From positions 29,590 to 93,589 of the IMG/VR virus record IMGVR_UViG_3300010396_000045: 64,000 nt of DNA; one strand, written 5' to 3'. The position numbers and the translations under genes were made by a program. The notes beneath the pieces were generated by a model. The model was not told the origin of the DNA. It worked only from the letters and a program-made list of their open reading frames with translations, and searched no databases. The stretch comes from a virus. Below, piece after piece: positions 50,114 through 57,554 of this stretch; the stretch's first letter is position 1; each line of letters starts with the position of its first letter.

Positions 50114-50926
50114 TTACGCCGCATTATGAGCGGCAAATACCTGCTGCAAGTCGGGAGACATCGACAGCGACGTATCGCCGAGCTGCTGACCCCACGAATA
50201 GGCATAGTCGAACTTCGGGCTAGGCAGCAGGCTCGCCCAACGCTGGAGGATCTCGTTCTCCTGCGTCGTGCTCGGCAGGTTCCAATCGCCGCCCGGATAG
50301 TTGCCGAACGCCTGGAACAACGGGACCATCTGGCTATCCTGCCAACCGGCGCTCTCCCAAGCAGCAACCCGATCGTTGATTACGTCTAGGTTCATGCCGC
50401 CGGCATATTGTGAGCGTACCGGGTAGGGATCGACGCCAACGAGGTCGTTGCTGGTCGTCATATCGACCGCTGCTGGGCCAAACGCCGCAACCGGGCTGGT
50501 ATCGCCGCTCATGTTCTCGGGCAGAACGAAGGACATCTTCGTCGGCGCATGCTGGTGGATATAATCAACCTCGGCCTTGAGGTTCACCGCGTCCCCAGGC
50601 TGCGCGTCGTCCGCCAGATAGTAGCCCCACACCTTCGGGTCACTGGCAGTGGCGTTGATCATGCTCTCGAACGAAGCCGTGTCGCCGGTCGGGCCACCAG
50701 TCCACATTAGACCGACAACGCCAGAAGGCAGGCTGTCCGCGACGGACTGCGAGCTTACGTCCGCCATATTGAAGCCGACGCTGCCGGGGTCGCCTGCTGC
50801 GTTGAAGTCGCCGTTCGCGAAATTCCCGTTCGCTGAATAGTGCAGCGTCGCGCCTGACGGTGGAGTTACAACCGGAGGCGGAGCGGGAGGTGGAGGTGAT
50901 GGGGAATGATGATGGCCATGACTCAT
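50114..50926 (-). CDS. Single TIM-barrel glycosidase-like protein, paralog of 38470-39951
   Basis: ATG 50926 is chosen because it follows GGGAGCG and because the earlier in-frame ATG at 50959 falls inside dyad copy 8. The 270-residue protein has a His/Pro-rich N-terminus (MSHGHHHSPSPPPPAPPP). One copy of the repeat seen at 38470-39951 follows: HYSANGNFANGDFNAAGDPG, WGYYLADDAQPGD, EVDYIHQHAPTKMSFVLPEN, LVGVDPYPVRSQYAGGMNLD and a final LQQVFAAHN. It may be a virion surface enzyme or lectin. It has no signal peptide. Confidence 0.75.
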   Translation of the reverse strand: MSHGHHHSPSPPPPAPPPVVTPPSGATLHYSANGNFANGDFNAAGDPGSVGFNMADVSSQSVADSLPSGVVGLMWTGGPTGDTASFESMINATASDPKVWGYYLADDAQPGDAVNLKAEVDYIHQHAPTKMSFVLPENMSGDTSPVAAFGPAAVDMTTSNDLVGVDPYPVRSQYAGGMNLDVINDRVAAWESAGWQDSQMVPLFQAFGNYPGGDWNLPSTTQENEILQRWASLLPSPKFDYAYSWGQQLGDTSLSMSPDLQQVFAAHNAA

Positions 50927-50945
50927 ATTAGCGCTCCCATGTTTG

Positions 50946-50961
50946 TTTGCAGAATGCATAG
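50946..50961. promoter_or_regulatory. Recurrent dyad element, copy 8
   Basis: TTTGCA-GAA-TGCATAG lies 20 bases upstream of the ATG at 50926. It fixes that start, because the longer reading frame would run through the element. Confidence 0.7.
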
Positions 50962-51009
50962 CGGCGCCTATATAGTCCCCGTCATGGGCAAAGCAAGCTG
51001 AGATTCGTC

Positions 51010-52188
51010 CTACGACCAGAAGGTAACGTTGAGTGTGCTGGCAAGATTAAATTGCGCAGTAGTATTTATTGGCCCTCCGGTCGGCCCGGTCGAATTGTTA
51101 TGGAAAGCCCAGATATTTGACGCGATCTGGCAGTTCGTGTTGCCGCCGCCATCATAAATAGCCCAGAACGGGGAATTATATCCTCCGCCAGCGTCATTTA
51201 GACCCGTCCGGCTCGTGTTGCCGGTGACGATTACGCCGTTGCAGTTCTGTAGGTAGATATCGCAGTCGTCAGCACTTCCGGGCGTACCGCTCTGGCCCTG
51301 TCCGCCTCGAGACAGCGAATTGCCGGTGACCGCCGAATTGCTCACAGCTCGTAGCTGGATATTCGCCTTGCCGTTCGCGTCGAACGAATTGCCGCCGGCT
51401 ATGACCAGGTCTCGCAGCGATCCGCCTGTGCCATCGGCTGTGATGCCGTAGTTCGAGCAGAACTCTACCCGAGAGACCGCCATCCTCACGCTGTGGCAGC
51501 CGTTCGTCAGGACGATACCGCTACCGCAGTTGGTTATCGTGCTGCCGCCTATTGAGGCGTGGTGCGCGCCTCGTATGCCAGCCGTAAAGCAGTCGTGTAT
51601 CCGCAAGCCCAGAAGCGTAGACGGGCCTCCTACGTTGAGGAAATCGACGCCTACCGAGCCGTTGAGGAACGTACAGTCGAAGAGGTCGATATAGCCCTTC
51701 GTCGCCTGGACACACGGCTGCGCGCTCGTGCCGACAACCTGGATATTGTGGAGCTGGCAGAACTGCCCGAGAGATATTGTCGGGTTGCTCGCGCTACTGC
51801 CCTGGATAACCGTGCCTAGGTTCGGGAAGCCAACCGTTCCTGAGTAGGATCCAGTGTTGCGACCGATAATCGCGCAACCGTCAGGGACGTTGAACGCCGA
51901 GACCTTCGATACGCCAGGAGGAGCTACGACCCACGCTCCAGTCCCTTGCGCGACCAGCATAACAGTCGTCCAGGCCGTTGTGTCGTCCGTAGAGCCGTCT
52001 GCTTTAACCCCGCCACCAAATATCGGGTCGGCAGCGTAGATTAGCCCCGAGGCGCTCAGGATGTCCGCGACAGGCTTGCCATAGGTAACGCCAGTGCCGG
52101 GACCACCATAGCCTACCGTGACGGGGATAATGTCCGTCTGAGACGTGCGCGTTGCCGTCTGGGGTAGATTCGAGATCGTCTCGGACAT
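51010..52188 (-). CDS. Beta-helix (pectin-lyase-like) protein
   Basis: The 392-residue protein opens with ISNLPQTATRTSQTDIIPVT, a motif that begins many phage spikes. It continues with GGGVKADGSTDDTTAWTTVM, the usual entry of the pectate-lyase superfamily, and then right-handed helix repeats (GIRGAHHASIGGSTITNCGS, NIQLRAVSNSAVTGNSLSRG). It probably binds or cleaves polysaccharide. Its position among portal and lysis-region genes, not with the tail spike, is unusual. Confidence 0.85.
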   Translation of the reverse strand: MSETISNLPQTATRTSQTDIIPVTVGYGGPGTGVTYGKPVADILSASGLIYAADPIFGGGVKADGSTDDTTAWTTVMLVAQGTGAWVVAPPGVSKVSAFNVPDGCAIIGRNTGSYSGTVGFPNLGTVIQGSSASNPTISLGQFCQLHNIQVVGTSAQPCVQATKGYIDLFDCTFLNGSVGVDFLNVGGPSTLLGLRIHDCFTAGIRGAHHASIGGSTITNCGSGIVLTNGCHSVRMAVSRVEFCSNYGITADGTGGSLRDLVIAGGNSFDANGKANIQLRAVSNSAVTGNSLSRGGQGQSGTPGSADDCDIYLQNCNGVIVTGNTSRTGLNDAGGGYNSPFWAIYDGGGNTNCQIASNIWAFHNNSTGPTGGPINTTAQFNLASTLNVTFWS

Positions 52189-52200
52189 GAGAGCGGAAGA

Positions 52201-52383
52201 TCACCAGAAGCCGTGGTGCCAGGGACCAATAAAGCCCCCGAATAACACTACAAGGATGACTACGAGCAGGATGAGCCAGACCAGATTTCCGCTACCCGAG
52301 CCTATATATCCCGAGCGATAACCGTAATACCCGCCGCCACCAAACAGTAGCACCAGGACGATGATTAAAAGGATTAAACCCAT
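52201..52383 (-). CDS. Small two-helix membrane protein, DUF3309-like
   Basis: The 60-residue protein is two Gly-rich hydrophobic hairpin-like helices: MGLILLIIVLVLLFGGGGYY and NLVWLILLVVILVVLFGGFI, ending WHHGFW. It looks like a duplicated version of the 27-residue peptide at 53673-53756. It could be a holin-like or membrane-perturbing peptide. Function unknown. Confidence 0.7.
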   Translation of the reverse strand: MGLILLIIVLVLLFGGGGYYGYRSGYIGSGSGNLVWLILLVVILVVLFGGFIGPWHHGFW

Positions 52384-52403
52384 TGGATTTTCCTACGAAG
52401 CTA

Positions 52404-53081
52404 TTAGGGCGCCAATGCTGACTTGTTGAGCGGCGCGACCGCAATGGCGCTGGGAGTGGCATCTGAATGAGATGCATGAGAATTCACCCACAAACCGCCT
52501 ATCATCACCAACAGCACGAAAAACCCGACAATACCGCTGATGATCGTTATAATCTGTGTTAAGTTAGCACGCGCGTCTTCGGTCTGCGTCCGCGCGCCCT
52601 GATAGCCGCCCTCACCACGATCGAGCCGCCCCTTCAGGTTGGACAGATCGGCGCTTAACCCCTCAACCTTGGCGTTGATCAGGCTTTTGATGCCGTCTAG
52701 TTCCTTGGTGGCCGCCGCCTCGCTTTTAGTCAGAGCGGCAGTTGTAGCGACTATCTGTGCAGTGGCCGCATCCTTATGCGCAGCAATCGCGCCATCAAAG
52801 CGGAGATCACGCTCTACTAAGCGCTGGTCGACACCATCGATCCTGACGAGCGCAGTATGGACCTTCTCGTCGAAGCGCTGCACCACCCCCTCGAGTCGCG
52901 CTTCAAATAGGCGCGCGTAGCCTTCCCGCACGGCAGCAAGCGTATCGCGCATCCCGTCTAGCGCTAGATGAAACTCGCTGCGTATCTCCGACTTGGCTTT
53001 GGCGATCTCCCGCTCCGTGATGACGGTCGGGTCCGGTATCGGTATGTTGCTCGGAGCGGGATTCCTATAATTACCAGACAT
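52404..53081 (-). CDS. Coiled-coil membrane protein
   Basis: The 225-residue protein has a Pro-rich start, then about 130 residues of charged heptad-like helix (EIAKAKSEIRSEFHLALDGM, LKGRLDRGEG). A single C-terminal membrane helix (ITIISGIVGFFVLLVMIGGL) and a short tail follow. It may be a lysis-related or injection-related coiled-coil protein; a spanin-like role is possible but unproven. It lies beside other membrane and lipoprotein genes. Confidence 0.7.
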   Translation of the reverse strand: MSGNYRNPAPSNIPIPDPTVITEREIAKAKSEIRSEFHLALDGMRDTLAAVREGYARLFEARLEGVVQRFDEKVHTALVRIDGVDQRLVERDLRFDGAIAAHKDAATAQIVATTAALTKSEAAATKELDGIKSLINAKVEGLSADLSNLKGRLDRGEGGYQGARTQTEDARANLTQIITIISGIVGFFVLLVMIGGLWVNSHASHSDATPSAIAVAPLNKSALAP

Positions 53082-53091
53082 CGGTCGGGAG

Positions 53092-53325
53092 CTACTTTAT
53101 CTTATATAAGCGCTGCCTACGCCATTCCTGCTCCGCAGCCTGTTCGCTAAGACGACTGATCAGCATACCGTCTCGCTCCAAACGACGAAGTATCCGCTCG
53201 ATAGCATCAAGAGGAATATCGGTGCGCCGATGGAGATCCATCGCTGTCATCTCGTGCATATTAGTCATAAAGAACGAGAGGATAATATCTTCGCGTCGTC
53301 GGTTTCTGCGGGAAAATGGCCACAT
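53092..53325 (-). CDS. Small winged-helix protein
   Basis: The 77-residue protein has LSFFMTNMHEMTAMDLHRRT, DIPLDAIERILRRLERDGML and ISRLSEQAAEQEW, a winged helix-turn-helix arrangement. The basic N-terminus is FSRRNRRRED. It may regulate the nearby lysis or head genes. No named family is claimed. Confidence 0.65.
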   Translation of the reverse strand: MWPFSRRNRRREDIILSFFMTNMHEMTAMDLHRRTDIPLDAIERILRRLERDGMLISRLSEQAAEQEWRRQRLYKIK

Positions 53326-53333
53326 CAGAGGAT

Positions 53334-53660
53334 CTACTCTTCCAGGCCCATCCTAACTAAGGTCGCATGATCGGCCAGCCCCGTGACGGGCAGGTCATTC
53401 TGCTGTTGATAGGACCGCATAGCGGCAGATGACTTCGGCCCCCATTGGCCATCCATAGGACCGCGATACAAGCCGGCGTCGCTCAACTTCTGCTGCACGT
53501 TGGTGATGTCTGCCACCGAATGCGGCGACGCGGCAATGCCTGACTCCATGGGTGGAGCACGCTCAGCAGCCGGAGGCGGCGCCTTGGCCTCGTGTCCGCC
53601 ACCTAGCAGGGACGAGCATCCGGCCATCGCCAGCACGCCAATGAGAGCAACATAACGCAT
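53334..53660 (-). CDS. Lipoprotein with peptidoglycan-binding domain
   Basis: The product starts MRYVALIGVLAMAGC, a lipobox signal peptide (AMAG-C), followed by a Pro/Ala-rich linker. From about residue 50 it reads ITNVQQKLSDAGLYRGPMDG, QWGPKSSAAMRSYQQQNDLP, a PG_binding_1 domain. It should sit in the envelope and bind peptidoglycan, possibly as part of lysis or a superinfection block. GAGGAG precedes the ATG. Confidence 0.85.
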   Translation of the reverse strand: MRYVALIGVLAMAGCSSLLGGGHEAKAPPPAAERAPPMESGIAASPHSVADITNVQQKLSDAGLYRGPMDGQWGPKSSAAMRSYQQQNDLPVTGLADHATLVRMGLEE

Positions 53661-53672
53661 CTTCTAGGCTCC

Positions 53673-53756
53673 TCACCAATGGTGGTAATAACCGAAGCCG
53701 CCTCCCAGCAGGATGAACAGTACAACTATGATCAGGATGATTGTGAGAGGGTTCAT
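53673..53756 (-). CDS. 27-residue membrane peptide, DUF3309-like
   Basis: ATG 53756 overlaps the stop of the upstream gene (ATGA). The product, MNPLTIILIIVVLFILLGGG followed by FGYYHHW, is the single-copy version of the Gly-rich membrane repeat in the 52201-52383 gene. Tight packing supports it. Such peptides are common in bacteria and phages without known function. Confidence 0.65.
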   Translation of the reverse strand: MNPLTIILIIVVLFILLGGGFGYYHHW

Positions 53757-53941
53757 GGCCGTTTCCGCTTTGCTTTGCGTTTCACGCCAGCCGTTACCTT
53801 GCCGACAGGAGCGACGATAGTGAGAGGCTTCGACGGCGGCTCGGTATGGACTACAGGCGTTACAACGATCAGCGCTGGCGTCTCCTCGCTATACTTCGCG
53901 AGATATCTGCAAAAGCGCTTATACCAGGGCTTCGCCATCAT
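53753..53941 (-). CDS. Small basic protein
   Basis: The 62-residue protein (KPWYKRFCRYLAKYSEETPA, then GKVTAGVKRKAKRKRP) is strongly basic at its C-terminus and may bind nucleic acid or membrane. Start and stop overlap its neighbours. No family recognised. Confidence 0.55.
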   Translation of the reverse strand: MMAKPWYKRFCRYLAKYSEETPALIVVTPVVHTEPPSKPLTIVAPVGKVTAGVKRKAKRKRP

Positions 53942-54138
53942 CGAGCCTCAAATAGTTTGCCGTCGCGTCCGCATACCAACTGGTCGCCACGGGCGCTCTG
54001 ACAGCGCCAGTTCAGTTGCTCGCCGGTAACTACGTTGAATACCGCTTGGCAGATATAATCGCCTGCCAATGGCTTTGGGATATTCGGCGGGAGGATGTGG
54101 TGCTTGCAGTCAATACAGAACGGGGGTTGCTTGGCCAT
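53938..54138 (-). CDS. Small Cys-rich protein, paralog of 45227-45433
   Basis: The 66-residue protein has FCIDCKHHILPPNIPKPLAG, then YICQAVFNVV and VCGRDGKLFE, a CxxC...C...C...CGxxGKxFE metal-binding layout. The plus-strand gene at 45227-45433 shows the same layout, indicating duplication in the phage. Unknown role. Confidence 0.7.
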   Translation of the reverse strand: MAKQPPFCIDCKHHILPPNIPKPLAGDYICQAVFNVVTGEQLNWRCQSARGDQLVCGRDGKLFEAR

Positions 54139-54139
54139 C

Positions 54140-54490
54140 CTATGTCTCTCGCTTGGTCAGCGTCTTGTTGATAAGCGCCACAGCCTGCTCGCAGAGATAC
54201 GGCTTCATAAGCAGAGGCCAGCGGATTTCTCCCTTGCCGCCCGAGTAGCCCGTCGTTAGAACTACAGCGACCTCTGGATGGTCCCGGTGCGTCATATACG
54301 CCAGTTCGAGGCCAGATTCCCTGCCCAAGCGAATATCCGAGAACAGGACGTCAATCTGCTCGTTCTCTAGGATGGTCAGAGCCTCGGTAGCCGATGTCGT
54401 GGCGATAACCTCGAATCCGGCATAGCGTAGCAACTCAGCCTGCGTATCGAGTATCGCCGTCTCGTCCTCGACCAGCAGGATTCTTGTCAT
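54140..54490 (-). CDS. CheY-like response regulator receiver domain
   Basis: The 116-residue protein is a single receiver domain. ILLVEDETAILDT carries the acidic pair, VLFSDIRLGRESGLELAYM the phospho-acceptor Asp (near residue 52), AVVLTTGYSG the Thr/Ser position and LMKPYLCEQ the conserved Lys. It has no output domain. It resembles stand-alone receivers of alphaproteobacteria. It could interfere with host two-component signalling, or be an unselected cargo gene. It overlaps the next gene by four bases. Confidence 0.88.
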   Translation of the reverse strand: MTRILLVEDETAILDTQAELLRYAGFEVIATTSATEALTILENEQIDVLFSDIRLGRESGLELAYMTHRDHPEVAVVLTTGYSGGKGEIRWPLLMKPYLCEQAVALINKTLTKRET

Positions 54491-54921
54491 GACTTGGAAA
54501 ACAGCCTGTGGATAAGATCACTTACGACTGGACCCACGAAATACCAGATGACCGCACCTACGCTCGTGATTATGAGACCATAACCGACTATGCGCTCTCT
54601 AAGCGCCTCTAGCCGCTTGACCGGCTCCTTGAGCTTCTCAAGCTCGGCTACACTATGCTTGACCGATCCCAACTCCTCCGAGATAACCCGCGCCTTGTTA
54701 TCCAGATCATGGAATTGCTTCGTTAGCAGTTCCATCCTGCTGGTGATTACCTGGTCGGACTGGCGTTGCTCGTGCTTGACCGTCCGGATTTCAGAGGACA
54801 GCCGGTCCTCACGACGAAATCCTTCCTCTTTTACTTCCTTGAGGGCTTCTGCCAGACTTCGGACTGTTCCCAGGATTTCGCCGATTTGCTGACGGACTGA
54901 ACCAGCGTCCTCAGGCATCAT
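54487..54921 (-). CDS. Coiled-coil membrane-anchored protein, DUF1515-like
   Basis: The 144-residue protein begins SVRQQIGEILGTVRSLAEAL with a long charged helix, similar to DUF1515-type phage proteins. It ends with a membrane helix (YGLIITSVGAVIWYFVGPVV) and a short basic tail. It may be part of the lysis group. Its start overlaps the stop of the multi-pass membrane protein gene. Confidence 0.7.
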   Translation of the reverse strand: MMPEDAGSVRQQIGEILGTVRSLAEALKEVKEEGFRREDRLSSEIRTVKHEQRQSDQVITSRMELLTKQFHDLDNKARVISEELGSVKHSVAELEKLKEPVKRLEALRERIVGYGLIITSVGAVIWYFVGPVVSDLIHRLFSKS

Positions 54922-55535
54922 TACTTAACGAGGCGTAAGAGGGACCACCACGAAAATAGGCCCATCAGAAGGCTATTGAAGCCGAATAGCGTATTGGGGT
55001 TTCCAAGCATGACGCCTCCTCCCATCATGGACCAGAAAAGCCCCGACATAGCCAGGCCCGCGTACCGTACTACCCGCCCCCAGAATGTATCTCCGAAGAC
55101 ACAGGTTGCGATGCCAACGACTTTTAGCGCCGCAGCCAGAAGGGCAAACACAGCCCATGACTTCTCATTGCCTTGGATCATCTCAATGAGCCGAAAGGCG
55201 GCTGGGAATGACTCAAAGAGCTGCGGATTGTGCCAGAGAGTAAATGCGGCCCAGATGCTAGCTAGGCTTAGAAACACCTCGATCACCACGATGTCTCTGT
55301 TGGGCAGAGAATATAGCGGCGATCGGTATGCCTCTAGCAGCTCGTTTAGCTGCTCGACCTCTCCTGATAAGCGCTCTAGCTCGTCCGACATATGCTGCAA
55401 TTCGCGCAGCGTGCCAGTGCGGAAACCTATAACCGATTGGTCAGACGGATGGTCCGCAGAGTGCTCCGCGAAATCGGCGTCGTTCAGCTCAATATCTACT
55501 TTACGGCTAGAGGGCGGATTACTCTGGTCGGCCAT
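54921..55535 (-). CDS. Multi-pass membrane protein
   Basis: ATG 55535 (MADQSNPPSSRKVDIELNDA) is preferred to an in-frame ATG at 55649, whose extra N-terminus is shadow sequence. The 204-residue product has a soluble helical N-terminus (MSDELERLSGEVEQLNELLE) and about four membrane helices. The last is followed by SWWSLLRLVK. No family recognised. Confidence 0.7.
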   Translation of the reverse strand: MADQSNPPSSRKVDIELNDADFAEHSADHPSDQSVIGFRTGTLRELQHMSDELERLSGEVEQLNELLEAYRSPLYSLPNRDIVVIEVFLSLASIWAAFTLWHNPQLFESFPAAFRLIEMIQGNEKSWAVFALLAAALKVVGIATCVFGDTFWGRVVRYAGLAMSGLFWSMMGGGVMLGNPNTLFGFNSLLMGLFSWWSLLRLVK

Positions 55536-55710
55536 CCGGAGCGCCCTGAGCCCGAGCAGCAGCCCAGGTGATCTGGTCACGGAAGCCGCTGGAGAAGGCG
55601 ATGAACTGCTGCGTGTGCTGGAAGTAATCGCACTTCTCCGGCAAGCCATCGCGCGCAGCTATCATGCCCTCGACGTAGGCCTGTCCGATCGTCTCGTCAT
55701 GAGAGGGCAT
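55519..55710 (-). CDS. Small hypothetical protein
   Basis: The 63-residue protein (DETIGQAYVEGMIAARDGLP, then CDYFQHTQQFIAFSSGFRDQ) is a soluble helical protein. It overlaps the membrane protein gene by 17 bases and follows the holin-like gene with three bases between. Unknown family. Confidence 0.6.
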   Translation of the reverse strand: MPSHDETIGQAYVEGMIAARDGLPEKCDYFQHTQQFIAFSSGFRDQITWAAARAQGAPDGRPE

Positions 55711-55713
55711 TGA

Positions 55714-56163
55714 TTACTCCTTCGGAACGCGCCTGACAGTCACCCGGGACTCAGAGGCCGTCACCATATTCACCCCAGGCGCAGCGACACTCGCGGAGAC
55801 CGACGCAACAGGAACGAGGCCCGTGTTGTAGAGCTTGTGCGCTTCCCCGAGGATTATGTGCTGCGCTAGTTCCGCATCTATACCTAACTTATCTGTATAT
55901 TCCGGATAATGTCGCAGTAAGTCCTGAGCCAAGCTCACAAGCACCGGGTCCCCGGCGCTTATTTGGCGGATATCCGGGACGCTCGACAGCAGCATCGCTG
56001 CCTCTCGGGATGCAGAAGCGGCTACCGTCTGATTCATCGCCGCGTTCTCCTTGACGGAGAAATAGCTCCTGAGATAAGCGACAACGAGCGGCGTCGCAGC
56101 TCCGACTATCGTCACGGCAGCGGTTATCAATGCCGTAACGAGCGGCCTTACGTCGTCTAGCAT
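55714..56163 (-). CDS. Phage holin-like protein
   Basis: The 149-residue protein has an N-terminal membrane helix (PLVTALITAAVTIVGAATPL), followed by VVAYLRSYFSVKENAAMNQ and a soluble C-terminal domain. This is the shape of LL-H-type holins, with a single N-terminal anchor. It lies in the membrane-protein cluster near a lipoprotein. Holin function is inferred from shape and position only. Confidence 0.6.
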   Translation of the reverse strand: MLDDVRPLVTALITAAVTIVGAATPLVVAYLRSYFSVKENAAMNQTVAASASREAAMLLSSVPDIRQISAGDPVLVSLAQDLLRHYPEYTDKLGIDAELAQHIILGEAHKLYNTGLVPVASVSASVAAPGVNMVTASESRVTVRRVPKE

Positions 56164-56213
56164 CGTTCCACCGCTTTACCAAATAGATCACTTAAGCGTG
56201 TGCAATTTTCTCA

Positions 56214-56230
56214 CTATGCAAAGTGCAAAG
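56214..56230. promoter_or_regulatory. Recurrent dyad element, copy 9
   Basis: CTATGCA-AAG-TGCAAAG sits between the divergent holin-like gene (start 56163) and the plus-strand membrane gene (start 56239). An in-frame ATG at 56200 would put the element inside the gene, so the later ATG is preferred. Confidence 0.7.
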
Positions 56231-56238
56231 AGTGCGCT

Positions 56239-56484
56239 ATGCATACCGATGTAATCTCGTTCCCCCGAGATTTGCTCAAGACTGGCAGGGCAGCGTTGAC
56301 CGCGTTGCTCTGCCGCTTTTTCCGGGTGCTAAGTGGAATGGATGGATTTTTCGTAAGAGAGGCAGGACTCTCTTGCCCCCATGATGGGAATGGGCTTTCA
56401 GCAGCGCGTGGCATCATATTAGGAATTGCCTTGGGCGGCGCCCTCTGGACAATCATAGGCGTCGCGCTCTGGGCTATCCTCTAG
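56239..56484 (+). CDS. Small membrane protein
   Basis: The ATG at 56239 gives an 81-residue product starting MHTDVISFPRDLLKTGRAAL and ending with a membrane helix (ARGIILGIALGGALWTIIGV). It lies immediately after dyad copy 9 and 12 bases before the HTH gene, so the two are probably co-transcribed. Unknown function. Confidence 0.65.
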   Translation: MHTDVISFPRDLLKTGRAALTALLCRFFRVLSGMDGFFVREAGLSCPHDGNGLSAARGIILGIALGGALWTIIGVALWAIL

Positions 56485-56496
56485 GAGGGAGAACAG

Positions 56497-56841
56497 ATGT
56501 CAGATCGGAACAGCCTTGGCACTATCCTGAAGGAAAGGAAGGTCAAGATTAATGATCTCGCCTCGGCTGTAGGAGTCACACCAGCCGCCGTCTATAACTG
56601 GACGCGAGGCGTTATGCCGAGCAAAGCGAACCGCACGAAGGTAGCTCATTATCTCGAAATAGAGCCGAGCGAGCTGTCGTTCGATCCACCTATGACGGAG
56701 AGTAACGGCGGAGGAATTTACGTCACGGTCCGAGGAGACGGACTAAACCTCGAAATGGTGGTCTCAAAGAGTACCGCTCGAAGCCTCCTCAATCTGCTCC
56801 TGAACGGTGAGCCCGACCCTAGGCGGCATCCCACGGATTAG
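56497..56841 (+). CDS. XRE-family helix-turn-helix regulator
   Basis: The 114-residue protein has LGTILKERKVKINDLASAVG, then VTPAAVYNWTRGVMPSKANR and TKVAHYLEIEPSELSF. This is a classic Cro/CI-like HTH with VTPAAVYNWTRG as the turn and recognition helix, and AHYLEIEPSEL as the fourth helix. The C-terminal 45 residues may be a dimerisation or effector region. It could bind the nearby dyad. Its 3' end overlaps the convergent 56764-57066 gene by 78 bases. Confidence 0.82.
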   Translation: MSDRNSLGTILKERKVKINDLASAVGVTPAAVYNWTRGVMPSKANRTKVAHYLEIEPSELSFDPPMTESNGGGIYVTVRGDGLNLEMVVSKSTARSLLNLLLNGEPDPRRHPTD

Positions 56842-57066
56842 GTTGGTCTTCACCGACCAGATATTTCCCTTCGACGAAACCAGCATCGGACCTGTCGGCA
56901 CCCAGGCTTTGACCTGAGGATAACCGCGCGAATGCCACCAGGCCTCGATCTCAAGCGCCAACTCCTTAGCGCCACGCTCCGACGATAGCTCGCGCGGGAT
57001 GCCCTCGACCGGCCTAATGCGCGTCGTATGCTTATCCGGCTGGTAGAAGTAGTAGAGATCAGCCAT
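56764..57066 (-). CDS. Hypothetical phage protein
   Basis: The 100-residue protein (DLYYFYQPDKHTTRIRPVEG, VKAWVPTGPMLVSSKGNIWS and VKTNLIRGMPPRV) looks like a compact beta-rich fold. It is read against, and overlaps by 78 bases, the HTH gene, so the two transcripts are convergent and partly antisense. Unknown family. Confidence 0.6.
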   Translation of the reverse strand: MADLYYFYQPDKHTTRIRPVEGIPRELSSERGAKELALEIEAWWHSRGYPQVKAWVPTGPMLVSSKGNIWSVKTNLIRGMPPRVGLTVQEQIEEASSGTL

Positions 57067-57153
57067 CTCAGGAATAACTCGGTGCGTTTTTCCTATTGCC
57101 CAGGCATGGCCTGTTGCTCTAAGCGCCTAGCCGATTAGCGGGGAAATGGAACG

Positions 57154-57387
57154 ATGGCTCGCCGTAATAGGGCTGTGGCGGAGCTTGTCAGCCTGTGGTG
57201 CCCTATACAGGCAGAACTGGTCCCGGAAGACGACGAACGCGCTAGGCTTACCGGAATTATCCGAGAGGCTATGGAGGCGCTCCCCATCCCCCGCAATGAT
57301 CTAGAGGCTAGGCGCTATATGGCAGCTATCAGGCTCGCCGTGCTGGCGACGCTCGGGATTGAGCCGTTGCTGGGGATTACCTGCTAG
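57154..57387 (+). CDS. Small hypothetical protein
   Basis: The 77-residue protein (RRNRAVAELVSLWCPIQAEL, then MEALPIPRNDLEARRYMAAI) is helical and mildly basic. It is divergent from the 57066 gene; no dyad element was found in that 87-base space. Its 3' end overlaps a minus-strand membrane-peptide gene by four bases. Unknown function. Confidence 0.6.
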   Translation: MARRNRAVAELVSLWCPIQAELVPEDDERARLTGIIREAMEALPIPRNDLEARRYMAAIRLAVLATLGIEPLLGITC

Positions 57388-57554
57388 CGGCTTGGTTTTC
57401 TAATCGCTTTTCGCAGTATTCTAGCCCGTCGCCAGGAGACGAAAGCGGAGAGTATATTCGCCACGAGGAACGGAGATATTACGAATAGGAGGCCTTCAAT
57501 AGCTAGCCGAAGGTCGATATGTGTCCAGAAACCTATAACGGACTGGTTCGGCAT
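57384..57554 (-). CDS. 56-residue membrane protein after the large terminase gene
   Basis: ATG 57554 shares its last base with the TerL stop (TAATG). The product (MPNQSVIGFWTHIDLRLAIE, then LLFVISPFLVANILSAFVSW, then a basic tail ending RKPSR) has one membrane helix. It fills a gap otherwise empty of genes. Unknown role. Confidence 0.65.
   Translation of the reverse strand: MPNQSVIGFWTHIDLRLAIEGLLFVISPFLVANILSAFVSWRRARILRKAIRKPSR

Noticed and set aside
50927-50959. Earlier start for the single TIM-barrel gene
   Set aside because: It would place a dyad element in the coding region and has no ribosome site, while ATG 50926 follows GGGAGCG.
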